This document shows positions 27,990 through 35,067 of a DNA stretch of 49,311 nt, piece by piece; position 1 is the first letter of the stretch; each line of letters begins with the position of its first letter. This DNA is from Deltaproteobacteria bacterium. GTDB taxonomy: Bacteria; Myxococcota; UBA727; VGSZ01. Location of the stretch: NCBI GenBank assembly GCA_020850995.1, contig JADZDP010000239.1, positions 1 through 49,311 of the forward strand. Direction: 5' to 3'. A program made the translations under genes and the position numbers. The notes beneath the pieces were generated by a model that ran no database searches, had not been told where the DNA came from, and worked only from the letters and a program-made list of their open reading frames with translations.

Positions 27990-29261
27990 CTACGCATAGC
28001 GGTTCTCGACGGTCCCATCGGCGCCCACGGCCCACGCTTGGATGGCGTTGTAGTGGTTGTACGAGTGCGCGGCGTAGCGCGCCTTCCAACGCGAGCGGCT
28101 CGGCTGCACCACGCCGTGCTCGTCCTCGGCCCTACTGAGCAGCAGCGCGGGCTTGCCGTCCCAGGTCCAGGGCAGGCTGAAGGTGGTGAAGGCCCGGTCG
28201 AGCACCGGGCCGCCGAGCGTGGCTGGGTGCCACGTGGTGCCGCCGTCCACCGACACGTCGACACGGGCGATCTTCCCGCGGCCCGACCACGCCAGCCCCG
28301 CGATCTCGGTCGGTCTCCCCGGCGGCGCCGTCAGCTGCCCGCCCGACGGGCGCGTGATGACCGACTTCACCTCCATGGTGAAGGCGAAGCGCTCCAGGCG
28401 CCCGTCCTCGAGGATCTGCGTGTACATGCCGCTCTCATCCTTGGTGAAGGCTGGCCTATCGCTCACCTCCAGGCGGTGCAGCCACTTGACGTTGACGTTG
28501 CCCTCCCAGCCGGGGACCAGCAGGCGCACGGGATAACCCTGCGAGGGTCGCAGGCGTTCGCCGTTCTGAAAGAGCGCGACCATGGCGTCGTCGAGCAGCT
28601 TCTTGAGCGGCAGGCTGCGGGCGTGGCTGCCGCCGTCGGCGCCCTCGGCCACCACCCACGACGCGCCGGGCTTGAGGCCGGCCTCTTCGAGCAGCACACG
28701 CAGCGGCACGCCAGTCCACTCGGAGCAGCTCACCTCGCCAAAGAGCTCTTGGCAGCCGGCCTGCAGCGGCATCGGCATCACCGCGTTGGCGCCGGTGTTG
28801 CCCGCGCACTCGAGGAAGTGGATGCGCGACACCATGGGGTAGCGCAGCAGCTGCTCGAGGTCCCAGCGCAACGGTCGCTCCACCATGCCGTGCACCATGA
28901 GCCGGTGCGCCGAGGGATCGATGGCCGGCACGCCGTTGTGGTGCACCGAGAAGTGCAGGCCGCTCGGCGTGATGATGCCGCGTTGGTGCTCGAGCGGCGT
29001 CCGCCACGAGGACATCACCGCGCGCTCGGGGGGCGCCGGCCGACGCACCCTGCGCACGTGTGCCTCGTACGTCGACGGGCGGCCGTACTCTTCGTCGGGG
29101 CCACCGGGCGCGCGCATCCAGGGCGGCACGGCGTTAGTGGGCTCTGCTCGCGCGGCACGACCTGCGCCGGCCAGCGCCGCAACCACACCTGCGCCGCCGC
29201 CGGTGAGCAGCGCGCGGCGGCTCCAACGGGCCGTGCCTCGCTCGTCTGGTCGCTGCTCCAT
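27990..29261 (-). CDS. soxC: SoxC-like molybdenum sulfite dehydrogenase subunit
   Basis: Encodes 423 residues from ATG 29261, with AGGAGG seven bases upstream. Tat signal SRRALLTGGG lies at about 14-23. The sulfite oxidase fold is clear: THFSVHHNGVPAID-like N-terminal strands, the molybdenum-ligand Cys152 in HFLECAGN, then EWTGVPLRVLLEEAG and the C-terminal immunoglobulin-like half (TRPSGGQL, RVDVSVDGGTTWHPA, WKARYAAHSYNHYNAIQAW). SoxC with SoxD oxidises sulfite or protein-bound sulfane sulfur in the periplasm. The soxXYZAB genes are absent from this window, so the gene may serve sulfite detoxification. Divergent from an ArsR-family gene with a shared inverted repeat. Confidence 0.92.
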   Translation of the reverse strand: MEQRPDERGTARWSRRALLTGGGAGVVAALAGAGRAARAEPTNAVPPWMRAPGGPDEEYGRPSTYEAHVRRVRRPAPPERAVMSSWRTPLEHQRGIITPSGLHFSVHHNGVPAIDPSAHRLMVHGMVERPLRWDLEQLLRYPMVSRIHFLECAGNTGANAVMPMPLQAGCQELFGEVSCSEWTGVPLRVLLEEAGLKPGASWVVAEGADGGSHARSLPLKKLLDDAMVALFQNGERLRPSQGYPVRLLVPGWEGNVNVKWLHRLEVSDRPAFTKDESGMYTQILEDGRLERFAFTMEVKSVITRPSGGQLTAPPGRPTEIAGLAWSGRGKIARVDVSVDGGTTWHPATLGGPVLDRAFTTFSLPWTWDGKPALLLSRAEDEHGVVQPSRSRWKARYAAHSYNHYNAIQAWAVGADGTVENRYA

Positions 29262-29287
29262 GGGATGCCTCCTTGTGGCCAAGGTTA

Positions 29288-29315
29288 GCACATATGCACA
29301 AAAGCGCAAATGTGC
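29288..29315. promoter_or_regulatory. Inverted-repeat operator between soxC and the ArsR-family gene
   Basis: GCACATATGC (29288-29297) and GCAAATGTGC (29306-29315) are near-perfect inverted arms (9 of 10 bases) around an 8-base centre. It is the most AT-rich patch for hundreds of bases. On the minus strand it falls within a possible soxC promoter: TTGCGC, 16 bases, then TAACCT. The layout, a dyad between a target operon and a divergent ArsR-family repressor, is the usual one for such regulators. Promoter assignment is inference. Confidence 0.7.
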
Positions 29316-29362
29316 AGCCGTGCGACGTTGCCGCGAGGGTGGATCCGCGCTACCACCGTGTG

Positions 29363-29725
29363 GTGGCGCCTGCGAAGAAAGGCCGAAGCGGTCCTGGGCT
29401 CGACGAGCTTCTGCCGGTGAAGCTGTTTCGCGCGCTGTCGGATCCCACCCGCGTCGCGCTGCTGATCAAGGTGCTCGACGCGCGCCGTCCCCTCACCGTC
29501 GGCGAGGTCGCGGCGGGCATGCCGGTCGACACGTCGGTGGTGTCGCGTCACCTCGCGGCGCTGCGCGACGCGGAGCTGCTGGTCGCCGAGCGGCGCGGCA
29601 AAGAGGTGTGCTACCGCATGGAGCGCGGCAGCGTCGCCGCGCGCCTGCGGCAGCTCGCCGACGCTCTCGATAGCTGCTGTTGTGCGCCCGAGCCCGCGCC
29701 GAAGGCGCGGCGCGCCGCACCTTGA
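29363..29725 (+). CDS. ArsR/SmtB-family transcriptional regulator
   Basis: About 120 residues from a GTG at 29363; in-frame GTG 29360, GTG 29339 and ATG 29294 are alternatives, and 29294 lies inside the operator. The winged helix is clear: FRALSDPTRVALLIKVL, LTVGEVAAGM, then the recognition helix TSVVSRHLAALRDAELL and the wing ERRGKEVCYRM. There is a Cys in the wing and a CCC cluster near the C-terminus (DSCCCAP). Such Cys positions sense metalloids in some ArsR proteins and reactive sulfur in others. Given the divergent soxC gene and the intervening dyad, a sulfur-responsive repressor of soxCD is the simplest reading (inference). The lipoprotein gene downstream is convergent. Confidence 0.85.
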   Translation: MAPAKKGRSGPGLDELLPVKLFRALSDPTRVALLIKVLDARRPLTVGEVAAGMPVDTSVVSRHLAALRDAELLVAERRGKEVCYRMERGSVAARLRQLADALDSCCCAPEPAPKARRAAP

Positions 29726-29729
29726 GCAC

Positions 29730-30188
29730 TCACCGCTCGAGCCGCGCCAACGCGAGCGCCACCTTGAGCGCCGCCTCGTCGCTCTCGTCCGCGGGGTCCA
29801 TCGACACGACGAGCGAGCCTGCGGGCAGGTTGAGCCACCCCGTGAGCACGTCGGCGGCGCCCTGGAGGTAGGGTGGATCCTCGGGGCGAGGACCGCGCAG
29901 CGTGAAGGCGATGACCGCGTCGGCCTGCTGCGCCTTGCCCGGACACCAGAACACGTCGGCGGGGATGCCCTCGAGCGTGAGGCGCCGCGCGAGCTTGGGG
30001 ATGGGGGCGCCGGTGGCGAGCGCCTGGTTGAGGTTGTCGAACTCCTGCTGCATGGTCGAGTCGGCGCCCTTGCGCACGGCGACGCGGATGCCCTGCGCTT
30101 GCAGCCCTGCGACCAGCTCGTCGACCGACAGCTCATTTGCGCAGCCCGCCGCGAGCACGAGGGCGAACGCGACCAAGAGGCGCGTCAT
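29730..30188 (-). CDS. Small lipoprotein, unknown function
   Basis: Encodes 152 residues from ATG 30188, which overlaps the stop of the upstream pseudokinase gene by four bases (ATGA). Signal peptide with lipobox LAAGC near residue 16. The mature protein has an alpha/beta look: ELVAGLQAQGIRVAVRKG, then LTLEGIPADVFWCPG, QADAVIAFTLRG and SLVVSMDPADESDEAALKVALALA. No family recognised. As the last gene of a four-gene minus-strand run coupled to the pseudokinase, it may act with that membrane protein on the periplasmic side. Confidence 0.7.
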   Translation of the reverse strand: MTRLLVAFALVLAAGCANELSVDELVAGLQAQGIRVAVRKGADSTMQQEFDNLNQALATGAPIPKLARRLTLEGIPADVFWCPGKAQQADAVIAFTLRGPRPEDPPYLQGAADVLTGWLNLPAGSLVVSMDPADESDEAALKVALALARLER

Positions 30189-31663
30189 CTCGCCTCCCGA
30201 GCCACGAGCTGCGCGCTGGCCGTCAGGCGCACGCCAAACTCGTGGCAGCGCGTGCCCATGGGGACCTTCTCCTCCGCATGTTGGAGCAGCTCCTCGACGA
30301 CGCGCACCTCGCCGAGCCGCGCGGCTTGTTGCGCGCGGATGAGCACCACGCGCCCGCCCGGCTGGCAGTCGGCGGCGGCGCGGGCCAGGTTCTCGAGCTG
30401 CACGGCGCGGTTCGGGCGCGTGCCGGCCCGCTGCGCCATGAGCAAGCCGGCGCTGGTCAGCGCGCCGAACGCGAGGACGAGGATGAACAGGCGACTGCGC
30501 GCCTCGAGGTTGCCGTAGGCCTGACCAAGCGCGCGGATCACGCGACCGACGGGGCCGGGCTCCCGCTCGTCCGAGGGCTCGATGTCCGGCAATGCCACCG
30601 CCGCCGCGGGTGCCTCCGAGGTCGCGGTCGGCGCGCGCGGCGCCGCCACCGCCGGCAGCGGCGCGAGCACCCCCTCGCCGCCGGCGGCGAAGGGCGCGTT
30701 CGGCGCGTCGGGCGCCAGCTCGGCCAGCTGCGCCGCGAGGATGCGATTGGTGGGCTGCGCGAGCATCACGCGCTTCATCAGGCCGAGCGCCTCGAGGAGC
30801 TCGCCGCCCTGCAGGTGCAGCGCCACGGCCTTGCGCAGGAGCGCGGGCGGCGGGTTGGGCTCGGCCCCCGCGATCTGCGCGTCGACCTCGTCGAGCTCGG
30901 CGGCGCGCGGCCGCTCGCCCCGCACGACGCCGGCGGCGGCGGCCTGGCCGAGGAGCTCAGTGACCTGCGCCTGGCCGGGCACGAGCGCACGCGAGCGCAG
31001 CAGGCACACGGCAGCGGCGATGCGCGCGCGCGGATCGGCCAGCAGCGCCGCGCCGCGCTCGGCCTCGGCGCTGGCCTGCGCCTCGTGCATGGCGCGGCAG
31101 GCGTCGGCGGTGCGCTCCATGAGCGCGGCCAGCGCGTTTGGGAAGCGCGCGCGCAGCTCCACGAGAGGGGCATCGAGCACCGCGCGCCCCGAGCGGGCGT
31201 CGGACGCGCGCTGCGCGAGGTCGGGCTGCAAGAGCGCGATCAGCAGGCGCTCGAGGAAGCCGGGCAGCGTGGGGACCGTGAGCGCCACGGGCGGCGGCAG
31301 CGTGAGGCGCGCGAGCAGCGCTGCGCTGGCCTCGGCGCTGCCAGCGTCGAACACGCGGCGCCCGAGCAAGAGCTCGAGGAGCACGGCGCCAAGCGCGAAC
31401 AGGTCGCCCTTGGCAGAGGGAGCGCCGCCGGAGCTGCGCTCGGGCGCGAGCAACCAGGGCGCCACCGATGCGGTCGGCATGAGCTGCACGCCCTCGGGCG
31501 CCACCGCTATCGCTGCGGGCTGCAGGTCGAGCCCCACCAGGCCCGCATCGTGCAGCTCGACCATGCGCTCGAGGATCGCATCGGCGAGGAGCGCCACCGC
31601 TGCGGCCGGGAGTCGGCCGAAGGGCGCCACCAGATCGGCGAGGCTGCGCGGATGCTCGCTCAC
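30185..31663 (-). CDS. Degenerate protein-kinase-like membrane protein
   Basis: Encodes 492 residues from a GTG at 31663 (another in-frame GTG at 31672). The first 260 residues look like a kinase C-lobe that has decayed. LDLQPAAI stands where HRDLKPAN should be, no DFG is visible, and the N-lobe ATP loop and VAIK lysine are missing. The helical SAKGDLFALGAVLLELLLGRRVF and RASDARSG elements remain. A helical middle, an Ala/Pro linker and one membrane helix (about 385-405, LFILVLAFGALTSAGLLMA) precede a periplasmic tail. It is probably a pseudokinase scaffold. It overlaps the downstream lipoprotein gene by four bases and follows a Cys-rich exported protein gene by 47. Confidence 0.65.
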   Translation of the reverse strand: MSEHPRSLADLVAPFGRLPAAAVALLADAILERMVELHDAGLVGLDLQPAAIAVAPEGVQLMPTASVAPWLLAPERSSGGAPSAKGDLFALGAVLLELLLGRRVFDAGSAEASAALLARLTLPPPVALTVPTLPGFLERLLIALLQPDLAQRASDARSGRAVLDAPLVELRARFPNALAALMERTADACRAMHEAQASAEAERGAALLADPRARIAAAVCLLRSRALVPGQAQVTELLGQAAAAGVVRGERPRAAELDEVDAQIAGAEPNPPPALLRKAVALHLQGGELLEALGLMKRVMLAQPTNRILAAQLAELAPDAPNAPFAAGGEGVLAPLPAVAAPRAPTATSEAPAAAVALPDIEPSDEREPGPVGRVIRALGQAYGNLEARSRLFILVLAFGALTSAGLLMAQRAGTRPNRAVQLENLARAAADCQPGGRVVLIRAQQAARLGEVRVVEELLQHAEEKVPMGTRCHEFGVRLTASAQLVAREAR

Positions 31664-31710
31664 GTCGCGCACGATAGCGCATGCGCGGTGGCGCGTGAGG
31701 GCGCCGGCAA

Positions 31711-33015
31711 TTAGAAGGCGCCCGCCAGATCGCAGACCGCGCGTGGCCCACCCTCGACCTGCGTGGCGTCGTCTGCGCCATCCGTGCACGCGAGCCCGAA
31801 CGCGCACTCGTCGTGGCTCTCGCAGGGCTCGCCGGGGCCGAGCGGCTCGGTGCAGCGCTCGCTCACGCAGCGCAAATGGTCGCGGCACTCTTCGGCCTCC
31901 ACGCACGCGTCGCCGGGCCCGCCGGCGCGCACGCAGACGCCCTCCTTGCACAGGGTCGTGCGCAAGAGGCCGCGGCACAGCACCTCGCTGTCGTCGCACG
32001 GCGCCCCCAGCTCTGCGTAGCGCACCGGCAGGCATCTGGTCGCTTGTTCACCCTCGACGCACGCCATGCCGTCGACGAGCGGATCGCACAGGCACGTCGG
32101 CGGTGCGGGTTGCTCGTCGTGCACGGGCTCCTCCGCGGCGGCGACATCTTGCTCGTCACGCAGGGGCTCGAGCGCCGCGGCGACGGCGCTCATGTCCTCG
32201 CAACGGCCTTCGATGCACCACGCGTGCGTCGGGCACAGGTCGCGCCCCGTCCTGCACGGCGCACCGACGGCAACCTGGCGCGTGCGCTGGCAGCGCCCGT
32301 CGCCATCGCACCAATGATCATCGGCGCAGCGGTTGTCCATCAGGCATGGCTCGCCCGTCATGGGCGTTGGCATGCACGCGGAGCTGCCGAGCTCGCCGAT
32401 GACGCACCTCATCCCCGGGCCGCACGCGCTGCTGTCGTGGCACTCGTCGTCTGGTGCGCAGCGCCCGCGATGGCAGGTGTTCGAGGCGCACTGCCCGCCT
32501 ATCAGGCACGGCTCGCCAGCCGCCAGGGTGCCGACGAAGGGCTCGGTACACTCGCCCCACGCCGTCGCCATCTCGACGCACGTCCCGCGCGCGAAGGCCC
32601 CTCGACAGGCATGGAGCCGTCCCTCGTCGAGCGCCACGCCGGGAAGCGCGCGCCAGCTCGCCCACGAGGTGAGCAGCTCGGGCTTGAGCGCGCGCCAGTC
32701 GTCCTCGAGCTCCAGGTACACCGCACGCGCGCCGTGCCGCAGCTCGGGAGCGCAGCGCGCCCAGCCATCGGCGAAGGCAAGGTCGAGCGTGGCCAGGCGC
32801 TCGCGGTCGGCCTGCTCCGCACTCGGCGCCAAGGCCTCGACGTGCGGCGCACGAGGTGGCGACGGGCGCGGGAGCTCGAGGGCGGCAGGCATCGGCCGTC
32901 GCTCGGCCATCGTCGTGGAGCGCGTTGGCGATGCGGCCTCGGAGCGCGCCCAGGTGAAGCCGGCGCCCGCGAGCGCGGCGACGGCGAGCGCGAGGATCCA
33001 TCGGTGCCTCGGCAT
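31711..33015 (-). CDS. Cys-rich exported protein
   Basis: Encodes 434 residues from ATG 33015. The N-terminus (RHRWILALAVAALAGAGFTWA) is a signal peptide or membrane anchor without a lipobox. After a Pro-rich linker, about a dozen short disulfide modules follow, each with pairs such as CLIGGQCASNTCHRGRC, CLMDNRCADDHWCDGDGRC and CVEAEECRDHLRC. The repeats alternate with GEPC and GAPC starts. These modules resemble the stalk units on the other lipoproteins here but make up nearly the whole protein. Second gene of a minus-strand four-gene run. Function unknown; probably a surface or periplasmic binding protein. Confidence 0.72.
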   Translation of the reverse strand: MPRHRWILALAVAALAGAGFTWARSEAASPTRSTTMAERRPMPAALELPRPSPPRAPHVEALAPSAEQADRERLATLDLAFADGWARCAPELRHGARAVYLELEDDWRALKPELLTSWASWRALPGVALDEGRLHACRGAFARGTCVEMATAWGECTEPFVGTLAAGEPCLIGGQCASNTCHRGRCAPDDECHDSSACGPGMRCVIGELGSSACMPTPMTGEPCLMDNRCADDHWCDGDGRCQRTRQVAVGAPCRTGRDLCPTHAWCIEGRCEDMSAVAAALEPLRDEQDVAAAEEPVHDEQPAPPTCLCDPLVDGMACVEGEQATRCLPVRYAELGAPCDDSEVLCRGLLRTTLCKEGVCVRAGGPGDACVEAEECRDHLRCVSERCTEPLGPGEPCESHDECAFGLACTDGADDATQVEGGPRAVCDLAGAF

Positions 33016-33061
33016 GTGGGTACGACACCCGGGTGGCGACGCGGGTTCCCGCGCTCTGCGC

Positions 33062-34036
33062 TCAGCGCCGCCGCGCGATCATCAGGTCCGCCTCGCGGAT
33101 CTCGATGGGCCCTACCGCGGGGTCGCTCATGTAGTGGTGCACGAAGACGAGGTCGCCGTTGGCGTTGAGGTTTGGCTCGCCGGCGAAGTTGTACGCGATC
33201 TCCTCGGCGGCGCCGAAGCCGCCGTCGGCGCCACGGCGGCTGCGCCAGATGGCCGGCCCGGTGCCGCCGGACGCGCTGTTCCTGTGGAAGTACATCTCGT
33301 CGCCGTCGGCGGACACCCAAGGGAAGCCCTCGTCGCCCTGGCCGTTGACCTCGCCGAGGTTGACGGGCTCGCCCCAGGCCTCGCCCTCCTGGTGCATCTC
33401 GTAGAGGTCCATGCCGCCCCTGCTGTCGGCGAGCGCGGCGCCGAACCACATGGTGGTGCCATCGGGAGAGAAGTGCCACTCGCCGATGGTCTGTTCGCCG
33501 TTCAGCTCCTCCACGTTGCTCACCGCGCCCACCTGGCCGTCGACGAAGGGCGCCGCGTACACGTCGATCTCGTGGTGGTTGCCCGCGCGCGCCGAGCAGA
33601 AGGAGAGCTCGTCGTTGGCGACGGTAGGGCAGCCGTCGAGCGCCAGGTCGGTGCCGAGCAGCAAGCGCTCCGGCTCGGCGAACGAGCCGTCGGCGCCGAT
33701 GGACGCGTGCCAGATGCCCACGGTGCAGTCTTGCAGTTGCTCGTTGGCCGGCACGCGTGCGTCGGGGGCGAAGAAGAAGAACAGGTGCTCGCCGTCGGGC
33801 GTGAAGAAGGGCGAGTCCTCGGCGCCCGAGGTGGTCACCGGCTCGGCCAGCGGCAGCGGGGCGTCGAAGTCCTGCGAGAGCATCACGGGCCGGAAGAAGT
33901 CGGTCTCGGCTGTGCCCTTGGGGATGTCGCCCGGGAGGATCTCGGCGCGCGACGGCACCGCGCTCTCGCAGGGGTGGCGCGGGCAGCCCGAGAGCAGCAG
34001 CCCGACGGGAGCGAAGAGGGCGAGTATGCGGTCCAT
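33062..34036 (-). CDS. TolB/WD40-like beta-propeller lipoprotein
   Basis: Encodes 324 residues from ATG 34036. Signal peptide with lipobox LLSGC near residue 18. The mature protein consists of propeller blades of the PD40 kind: SPFFTPDGEHLFFF, EWHFSPDGTTMWFGA, FPWVSADGDEMYFHR and PNLNANGDLVFVHH, each with the strand-turn pattern S-x-D-G-x-x-hydrophobic. Such propellers usually bind proteins or small ligands in the periplasm. It is first of the four-gene run and diverges from the sulfur-transporter gene across 129 bases containing a clear promoter for that gene. Confidence 0.78.
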   Translation of the reverse strand: MDRILALFAPVGLLLSGCPRHPCESAVPSRAEILPGDIPKGTAETDFFRPVMLSQDFDAPLPLAEPVTTSGAEDSPFFTPDGEHLFFFFAPDARVPANEQLQDCTVGIWHASIGADGSFAEPERLLLGTDLALDGCPTVANDELSFCSARAGNHHEIDVYAAPFVDGQVGAVSNVEELNGEQTIGEWHFSPDGTTMWFGAALADSRGGMDLYEMHQEGEAWGEPVNLGEVNGQGDEGFPWVSADGDEMYFHRNSASGGTGPAIWRSRRGADGGFGAAEEIAYNFAGEPNLNANGDLVFVHHYMSDPAVGPIEIREADLMIARRR

Positions 34037-34092
34037 CAAGCGAGCCTACCCCCGCCTGATCGTTGGGTTTTGCGGGCCACGGTCCGGATCTA

Positions 34093-34125
34093 TTGGTGGA
34101 GCGGCCGCGCATCCGTTATAACGGA
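34093..34125 (+). promoter_or_regulatory. Sigma-70-like promoter overlapped by a 14-base palindrome
   Basis: TTGGTG at 34093-34098 and TATAAC at 34117-34122 are 18 bases apart, a plausible -35/-10 pair. The -10 lies inside a perfect palindrome, TCCGTTATAACGGA (34112-34125). A dimeric regulator bound there would block polymerase, so this is a candidate operator for the YeeE/YedE gene pair, whose GGAGG site and ATG follow at 34156 and 34166. Confidence 0.6.
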
Positions 34126-34165
34126 CACACGGTCGTCCCCGACGGGAGACCGAGCGGAGGAACCG

Positions 34166-34624
34166 ATGGATCGCTGGCCGTTTTGGGTGGGTGCGCTGGC
34201 GCTCGGCGCCGTGGCGGTGGCGACGCTCGCTGCAACGGGGCGTCCGCTCGGCGTGTCGGGCTTCGTGGCCGCGGCGCTCGGGCGGCCGGGGGCGCCGCCG
34301 CGCGCGGGATCGCTCTTGTTCCTCGTGGGGATCGTTTCGGGCGGCCTCGTGGCCGCGCTCAGCGACGCGGGCCTCACGCCCACGCTCGTCGACGCCGCGC
34401 ACGCGCGTTTCTTCGGCGCCGGCGTCACGGGAGCGCTGGCGCTCCTCGCGGGCGGCGTGCTGGTGGGCTTCGGCACCGCCTGGGCCGGCGGCTGCACCTC
34501 GGGGCACGGCCTGGTGGGCGTGTCGCGCCTGCAGCCGGGCTCGCTCGTCGCCACTGCGGCCTTCTTCGGCACCGCGGTGGCGGTGTCCTTCGCCCTCTCC
34601 CTCGTGCTCGGAGGCACGCCATGA
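34166..34624 (+). CDS. YeeE/YedE-type sulfur transporter, first half
   Basis: Encodes 152 residues; GGAGG at 34156-34160 fixes ATG 34166. Four membrane helices are visible. The signature is AGGCTSGHGLVG with Cys110, the conserved thiosulfate-relay Cys motif of the YeeE/YedE (DUF395) family. Full-length YeeE carries two related halves; here they are separate genes, as in many proteobacteria. The product imports thiosulfate or another small sulfur compound. The stop overlaps the ATG of the second-half gene (ATGA), so the two are made together. The palindromic promoter at 34093-34125 probably drives it. Confidence 0.88.
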   Translation: MDRWPFWVGALALGAVAVATLAATGRPLGVSGFVAAALGRPGAPPRAGSLLFLVGIVSGGLVAALSDAGLTPTLVDAAHARFFGAGVTGALALLAGGVLVGFGTAWAGGCTSGHGLVGVSRLQPGSLVATAAFFGTAVAVSFALSLVLGGTP

Positions 34625-35064
34625 CCCCAACCACGCTCGCGCCCTCGTCGGCGGGCCCGCGCCACCTGCTGGCGCTGCTGCTCGGCACCGCGCTCGGCTA
34701 CTCGTTGTCGCGCATCGGCTTCACCGACTACGCCGAGGTGCACCGCATGTTCGTCTTCGCCGACCTGCGCCTCTTCCTCGTGTTCATGGGGGCCGTGCTG
34801 GTCACCGGCCTCGGCACCGCGGTGCTCGGCCGCTGGCGCTCGTTGCCGCACAAGCGCGTGCATGCGGGCGTCGTCGTCGGCGGCGTGCTCTTCGGCCTCG
34901 GCTGGGCCATCGCGGGCGCGTGCCCGGGCGCGGCGCTGGCACAGCTCGGCGAGGGCAAGCTGTACGCGCTGGTCACGCTGGTGGGCGTGGCGCTCGGCAC
35001 CTTGGCCTTCCACGCGCTCGACCGGCGCCTGGCCTTGTTGCGCAGCGACGACGCCTGCGGCTGA
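34621..35064 (+). CDS. YeeE/YedE-type sulfur transporter, second half (DUF6691-like)
   Basis: Encodes 147 residues. ATG 34621 overlaps the preceding stop. Four helices are seen, with GYSLSRIGFTDYAEVHRMFVFADLRL, then VHAGVVVGGVLFGLGWAIAGACPG (Cys101), typical of the second half of split YeeE/YedE transporters. The GACPG Cys completes the relay with GGCTSGHG of the first half. The C-terminus is short and charged (RRLALLRSDDACG). It ends three bases before the stop of the convergent Gly-Glu lipoprotein gene, so the operon is only the two half-transporters. Confidence 0.86.
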   Translation: MTPTTLAPSSAGPRHLLALLLGTALGYSLSRIGFTDYAEVHRMFVFADLRLFLVFMGAVLVTGLGTAVLGRWRSLPHKRVHAGVVVGGVLFGLGWAIAGACPGAALAQLGEGKLYALVTLVGVALGTLAFHALDRRLALLRSDDACG

Positions 35065-35067
35065 GCC

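Noticed and set aside
30137..32402. Long plus-strand frames opposite the pseudokinase and Cys-rich genes
   Set aside because: Arg/Ala/Ser-rich antisense frames without motifs, on the strand opposite genes with clear signal peptides and overlaps.
27291..35064. Full Sox thiosulfate-oxidation cluster
   Set aside because: soxX, soxY, soxZ, soxA and soxB are not in the window; only soxCD-like genes and a split transporter are seen.
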